Shown here in pieces: positions 7,777 through 10,075 of a stretch of DNA of 10,075 bases (position 1 is its first letter; each line of letters begins with the position of its first letter). Made by a program: the position numbers and the translations under genes. The DNA comes from Hydrogenothermaceae bacterium (GTDB lineage: Bacteria; Aquificota; Aquificia; Aquificales; Hydrogenothermaceae), in contig DTZN01000256.1 in NCBI GenBank assembly GCA_012961365.1, forward strand, positions 1-10,075, written 5' to 3'. Below the pieces are notes generated by a model. That model did no database searches. It saw only the letters and a list, made by a program, of their open reading frames with translations, and was not told where the DNA came from.

Positions 7777-7781
7777 AGGGA

Positions 7782-7961
7782 ATGAAATTTTTGAACGAAA
7801 ATAGAAAAGAAATGTTAAGGTTAATATAAGAAAGAGAAAAAATCCCAGCTAAAGATATAATATTGGTAAAAATTACGAAAGGTAAAAGGTTAATTTTATA
7901 AAAAACAAACTTTGAACCAAATGAACTTATAGAAATTAAATTTATAAAAGGGAAACAATGA
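7782..7961 (+). pseudogene. Decayed small reading frame upstream of the GGDEF-EAL gene
   Basis: Read from the ATG at 7782-7784, this frame gives 59 codons before a TGA at 7959-7961, but is broken by TAA at 7827-7829 and 7899-7901. The three pieces (15, 23 and 19 residues) look like protein: MKFLNENRKEMLRLI, then EREKIPAKDIILVKITKGKR plus LIL, then KTNFEPNELIEIKFIKGKQ. Codons are purine-rich at the first base, as in the real genes here. The terminal TGA overlaps the ATG of the next gene as ATGA, the usual sign of a translationally coupled gene pair. I do not recognise the family. It could be a small partner protein of the signalling gene that has been lost. In this AT-rich DNA a chance origin of the frame cannot be excluded. 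Confidence 0.45.
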
Positions 7962-9970
7962 TAGATTTTTTTAAGATATTAATTAAGTTTAAATTAAGAC
8001 ATATACTTTACTTTACATTAGTTGTTTCTGCTATTTTTTCAATATTTTTGTTTACTATATCATTTTCTAACTTTCATTTGAAACAATTGAAGAAATCTAC
8101 AGTGGAAAAATTAAAAATACATTTATCTTTAAGTTCTAAGCTCATAGAAAAAAACATAAATCAAGGTGATTTGTCAGAGGTTGAAGCTGTTATTACATAC
8201 CTTTCAACAATGCAAAACATAGAAAAAGTATTTTTAACCAATGAAGAAGGAAAAATTGTATTTTCTTCATCAAAAAAATATATAGGAAAAGACATAAAAG
8301 AAGTTTTAAAAAATTTTCCCTTAAAGAGAGTTTTAAAGGAAAATTTATCGTATTTGTTCTCTAAAAACAATGAATATATATATGCAATAGATAAAATATC
8401 TCTAAAGGATTTATCGAATATAAAACCTGTAAAATATGGAAACCTTATTGTTGTCTATAACTTCAAAAAAGAACTCTTGTCTGCTAAATGGGCTCTACTA
8501 AAATCTATACTTATATTTATGTTAAGTATAGTAAGTGCAGGATTTATAATAGATATTATATTTAAAAAATATATATCGCGCAGAATAGAAATAATTACTG
8601 ATACGTTGGAAAAAGTATCAAAAGGAAATCTTGAAGTAAAAATTTCTATTTTTGGAAATGACGAGATAAAATCAATTGCGGAAAAAATAAATGAAATGAT
8701 AGATAAATTAAGAGGCTACTTATATTATGACCATTTAACAGGTGTATTTAATAGATACTTTTTTAAAAATAAGGTAAATGAAAAAATCTCTAAAAACGAA
8801 AAATTTGCAATTGTGATGTTTGATACTGACAATTTTAAAGATATAAATGACTTATTTGGGCATCAAATAGGAGATAAACTTCTTAAACAATATGCTTTAA
8901 GACTTGAAAAAGAAATAGGAAAAGATGGATTTGTAGGAAGATTTGGAGGGGACGAATTTTTATTATGTATAAATGGTGATTGCTATAAGAATGATATAGA
9001 GCTAAAAACCAAAGTGGAAAAATTCTTAAAAGTTTTAGATAATCCATTCTTTGTAGATAATTATAAAATAAATATAACCTCAACAGCTGGAATTGCAAAA
9101 TTTCCTGAACACGCTACAAACTATACAGATTTACTAAAACTTGCTGATATAGCTCTATACTATGGAAAAGAGATTGGTAAAAATATCGTTGTTATAGCTA
9201 ATGAAAAAATAGTTAAGCAAAATATTAGGAAAGCAGAAATTACATCTCATATAAGAGATGCAATAAAAAATAATGAATTTTTTCTTGTATATCAACCTAT
9301 AGTATCAGCAAAAGATTTTAAAATTACAGGAGTTGAAGCTTTACTTAGATGGAACTCTCCAATACTTGGGTCTATATCTCCTGTAGAATTTGTTCCAGTT
9401 CTTGAAGAAACAGGACTAATAAAAGAAGTAGGTAAATGGTTTTTTAAAGAAGTGTTAAGACAATCTTTTATATGGGAAAACCAAGGAATAAAAGATATAA
9501 AAATAAATGTAAATGTTGATATTCAACAACTTTTAGAAACAGGTTTTTATAAATTTTTAAAAGATGAAATTCTCAATAAAAATTTTGAAAAATTAAAACT
9601 TGGCATAGAAATAACAGAAAGTGAAGCTATGCAATATCCAGAACTAATCATAAAAAAAATCAAACAATTAAGATTAGCAGGAATAGTAATATCTATAGAT
9701 GACTTTGGAACTGGAAATTCTTCTTTAAGTTATTTAAAAACAATGAATGTAGATTATATAAAAATAGATAGATCCTTCATTAATGGTATTCCAGATGACG
9801 AGCATAGTGCAATTTTAGTAAAAACGATAATTAATTTATCTAAACTTTTTAGATATAAAACAGTTGCAGAAGGAGTAGAAACTAAAGAACAAGTGGAGTA
9901 TCTTAGACAACTAGGATTGATGAATTACAAGGGTACTATTTTTCTAAACCTGTCCCTCCTGAAGATATAA
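7958..9970 (+). CDS. Membrane-bound GGDEF-EAL cyclic di-GMP signalling protein, frameshifted near its C-terminus
   Basis: The 670-residue frame encodes a sensor for cyclic di-GMP turnover. A membrane segment (about 16-36) and a second (about 180-202) enclose a Cache-like extracytoplasmic domain. A HAMP linker follows (about 203-254). The GGDEF domain (about 255-415) has DHLTGVFNRYF (258-268) and an intact GGDEF at 330-334, so diguanylate cyclase activity is possible; the inhibitory RxxD site expected at 321-324 is absent. The EAL domain (from about 428) keeps E460-A-L, Asn519, Glu551 in EITES, Asp581-Asp582 in DDFGTG, Lys602 and Glu638, so it looks catalytically competent. After LRQLG (649-653) the frame ends in an unrelated tail and stops at 9968-9970; the expected EAL end lies in another frame up to 10008. 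The start has AAGGG upstream and overlaps the stop of the preceding decayed frame. Confidence 0.93.
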   Translation: MIDFFKILIKFKLRHILYFTLVVSAIFSIFLFTISFSNFHLKQLKKSTVEKLKIHLSLSSKLIEKNINQGDLSEVEAVITYLSTMQNIEKVFLTNEEGKIVFSSSKKYIGKDIKEVLKNFPLKRVLKENLSYLFSKNNEYIYAIDKISLKDLSNIKPVKYGNLIVVYNFKKELLSAKWALLKSILIFMLSIVSAGFIIDIIFKKYISRRIEIITDTLEKVSKGNLEVKISIFGNDEIKSIAEKINEMIDKLRGYLYYDHLTGVFNRYFFKNKVNEKISKNEKFAIVMFDTDNFKDINDLFGHQIGDKLLKQYALRLEKEIGKDGFVGRFGGDEFLLCINGDCYKNDIELKTKVEKFLKVLDNPFFVDNYKINITSTAGIAKFPEHATNYTDLLKLADIALYYGKEIGKNIVVIANEKIVKQNIRKAEITSHIRDAIKNNEFFLVYQPIVSAKDFKITGVEALLRWNSPILGSISPVEFVPVLEETGLIKEVGKWFFKEVLRQSFIWENQGIKDIKINVNVDIQQLLETGFYKFLKDEILNKNFEKLKLGIEITESEAMQYPELIIKKIKQLRLAGIVISIDDFGTGNSSLSYLKTMNVDYIKIDRSFINGIPDDEHSAILVKTIINLSKLFRYKTVAEGVETKEQVEYLRQLGLMNYKGTIFLNLSLLKI

Positions 9971-10008
9971 TTAATATATATAAAAAATTTAATCAAGAAA
10001 CTGATTGA
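9917..10008 (+). pseudogene. Out-of-frame C-terminal end of the EAL domain
   Basis: From base 9919 a different frame reads DELQGYYFSKPVPPEDIIN and ends in a TGA at 10006-10008. This is the classic end of an EAL domain (LGCDxxQGYYFSKPVPPE). The main frame is lost between GGA (9914-9916) and GAT (9919-9921), where only TT remains; one missing base there would restore L-G-x-D-E-L-Q-G. The restored protein would be about 683 residues. This is either a real frameshift mutation or a one-base sequence error. Confidence 0.88.
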
Positions 10009-10075
10009 GGTATTTTTAAAAGTTTTTTTGCATTTTCATCTGTTATTTTTTCTAGCTCTTCAGGAGAAATTCCAA
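9993..10075 (-). CDS. C-terminal end of a probable TatD-type metal-dependent hydrolase (cut by the right edge)
   Basis: The leftward strand has an open frame from base 10073 to a TGA at 9995-9993, giving GISPEELEKITDENAKKLLK and then IPQSVS. The pattern G-x-S-x-E-E-L-x-x-I-T-x-E-N-A-K-x-L is the typical C-terminal helix of TatD family deoxyribonucleases, and the run ends at the usual place after it. Other TIM-barrel amidohydrolases end in a similar way, so the family is likely rather than certain. Only 26 residues are visible. The gene converges on the GGDEF-EAL gene: its stop lies 22 bp beyond the premature stop of that gene, but it would overlap the restored frame by 16 bp. Confidence 0.6.
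   Translation of the reverse strand, partial: GISPEELEKITDENAKKLLKIPQSVS

Noticed and set aside
7856..7861. TATAAT as a promoter directly before the GGDEF-EAL gene
   Set aside because: It lies within the decayed reading frame, and no -35-like hexamer is present 16-18 bases upstream; such words are frequent in this AT-rich DNA.
7827..7901. TAA codons in the small frame read as sense codons (recoding)
   Set aside because: Standard TAA stops end pilM, ppsA, glyS, glyQ and the flavoprotein, so reassignment of TAA is not credible here.

Overview
This is an AT-rich, gene-dense bacterial window. Its codon use is strongly biased to AGA/AGG for arginine and ATA for isoleucine. That bias, the separate GlyQ and GlyS subunits of glycyl-tRNA synthetase, a PEP synthase and type IV pilus genes suggest a thermophilic bacterium of the Aquificota kind (for example Hydrogenothermaceae such as Sulfurihydrogenibium). 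This placement is inference from style and gene content; no marker gene settles it.

Most of the window (1-7626) is a same-strand run transcribed leftward. In transcription order it holds: a small single-domain FAD protein related to thioredoxin reductase (7018-7626); glyQ (6085-6966) and glyS (3951-6071), the two subunits of glycyl-tRNA synthetase, 13 bp apart; ppsA (1494-3932), 18 bp after glyS; then, after a 143-bp gap with striking inverted repeats, pilM (403-1350) and the first 136 codons of pilN (1-410), which leaves the window. PilM and PilN form the cytoplasmic and inner-membrane part of the type IV pilus alignment complex. Translation, carbon metabolism and pilus assembly therefore sit in one directon, but the structured gap before pilM suggests that the pilus genes are controlled separately.

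A 331-bp divergent gap (7627-7957) separates this run from a rightward unit. It is not simply empty. Its right two-thirds hold the remains of a small reading frame (7782-7961) with two in-frame TAA codons. That frame ends in a classic ATGA overlap with the next start. The next gene (7958-9970) encodes a membrane-anchored sensor with HAMP, GGDEF and EAL domains for cyclic di-GMP turnover. Its reading frame breaks near base 9917: the typical end of the EAL domain is present one base out of frame, up to a stop at 10006-10008. This unit therefore carries three lesions while the leftward genes are all intact, which points to decay of a c-di-GMP signalling operon, or to local sequence errors.

At the right edge, the last 26 codons of a leftward gene (9993-10075), probably a TatD-type metal-dependent hydrolase, converge on the signalling gene. 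I see no tRNA, rRNA, CRISPR array or insertion sequence in the window.
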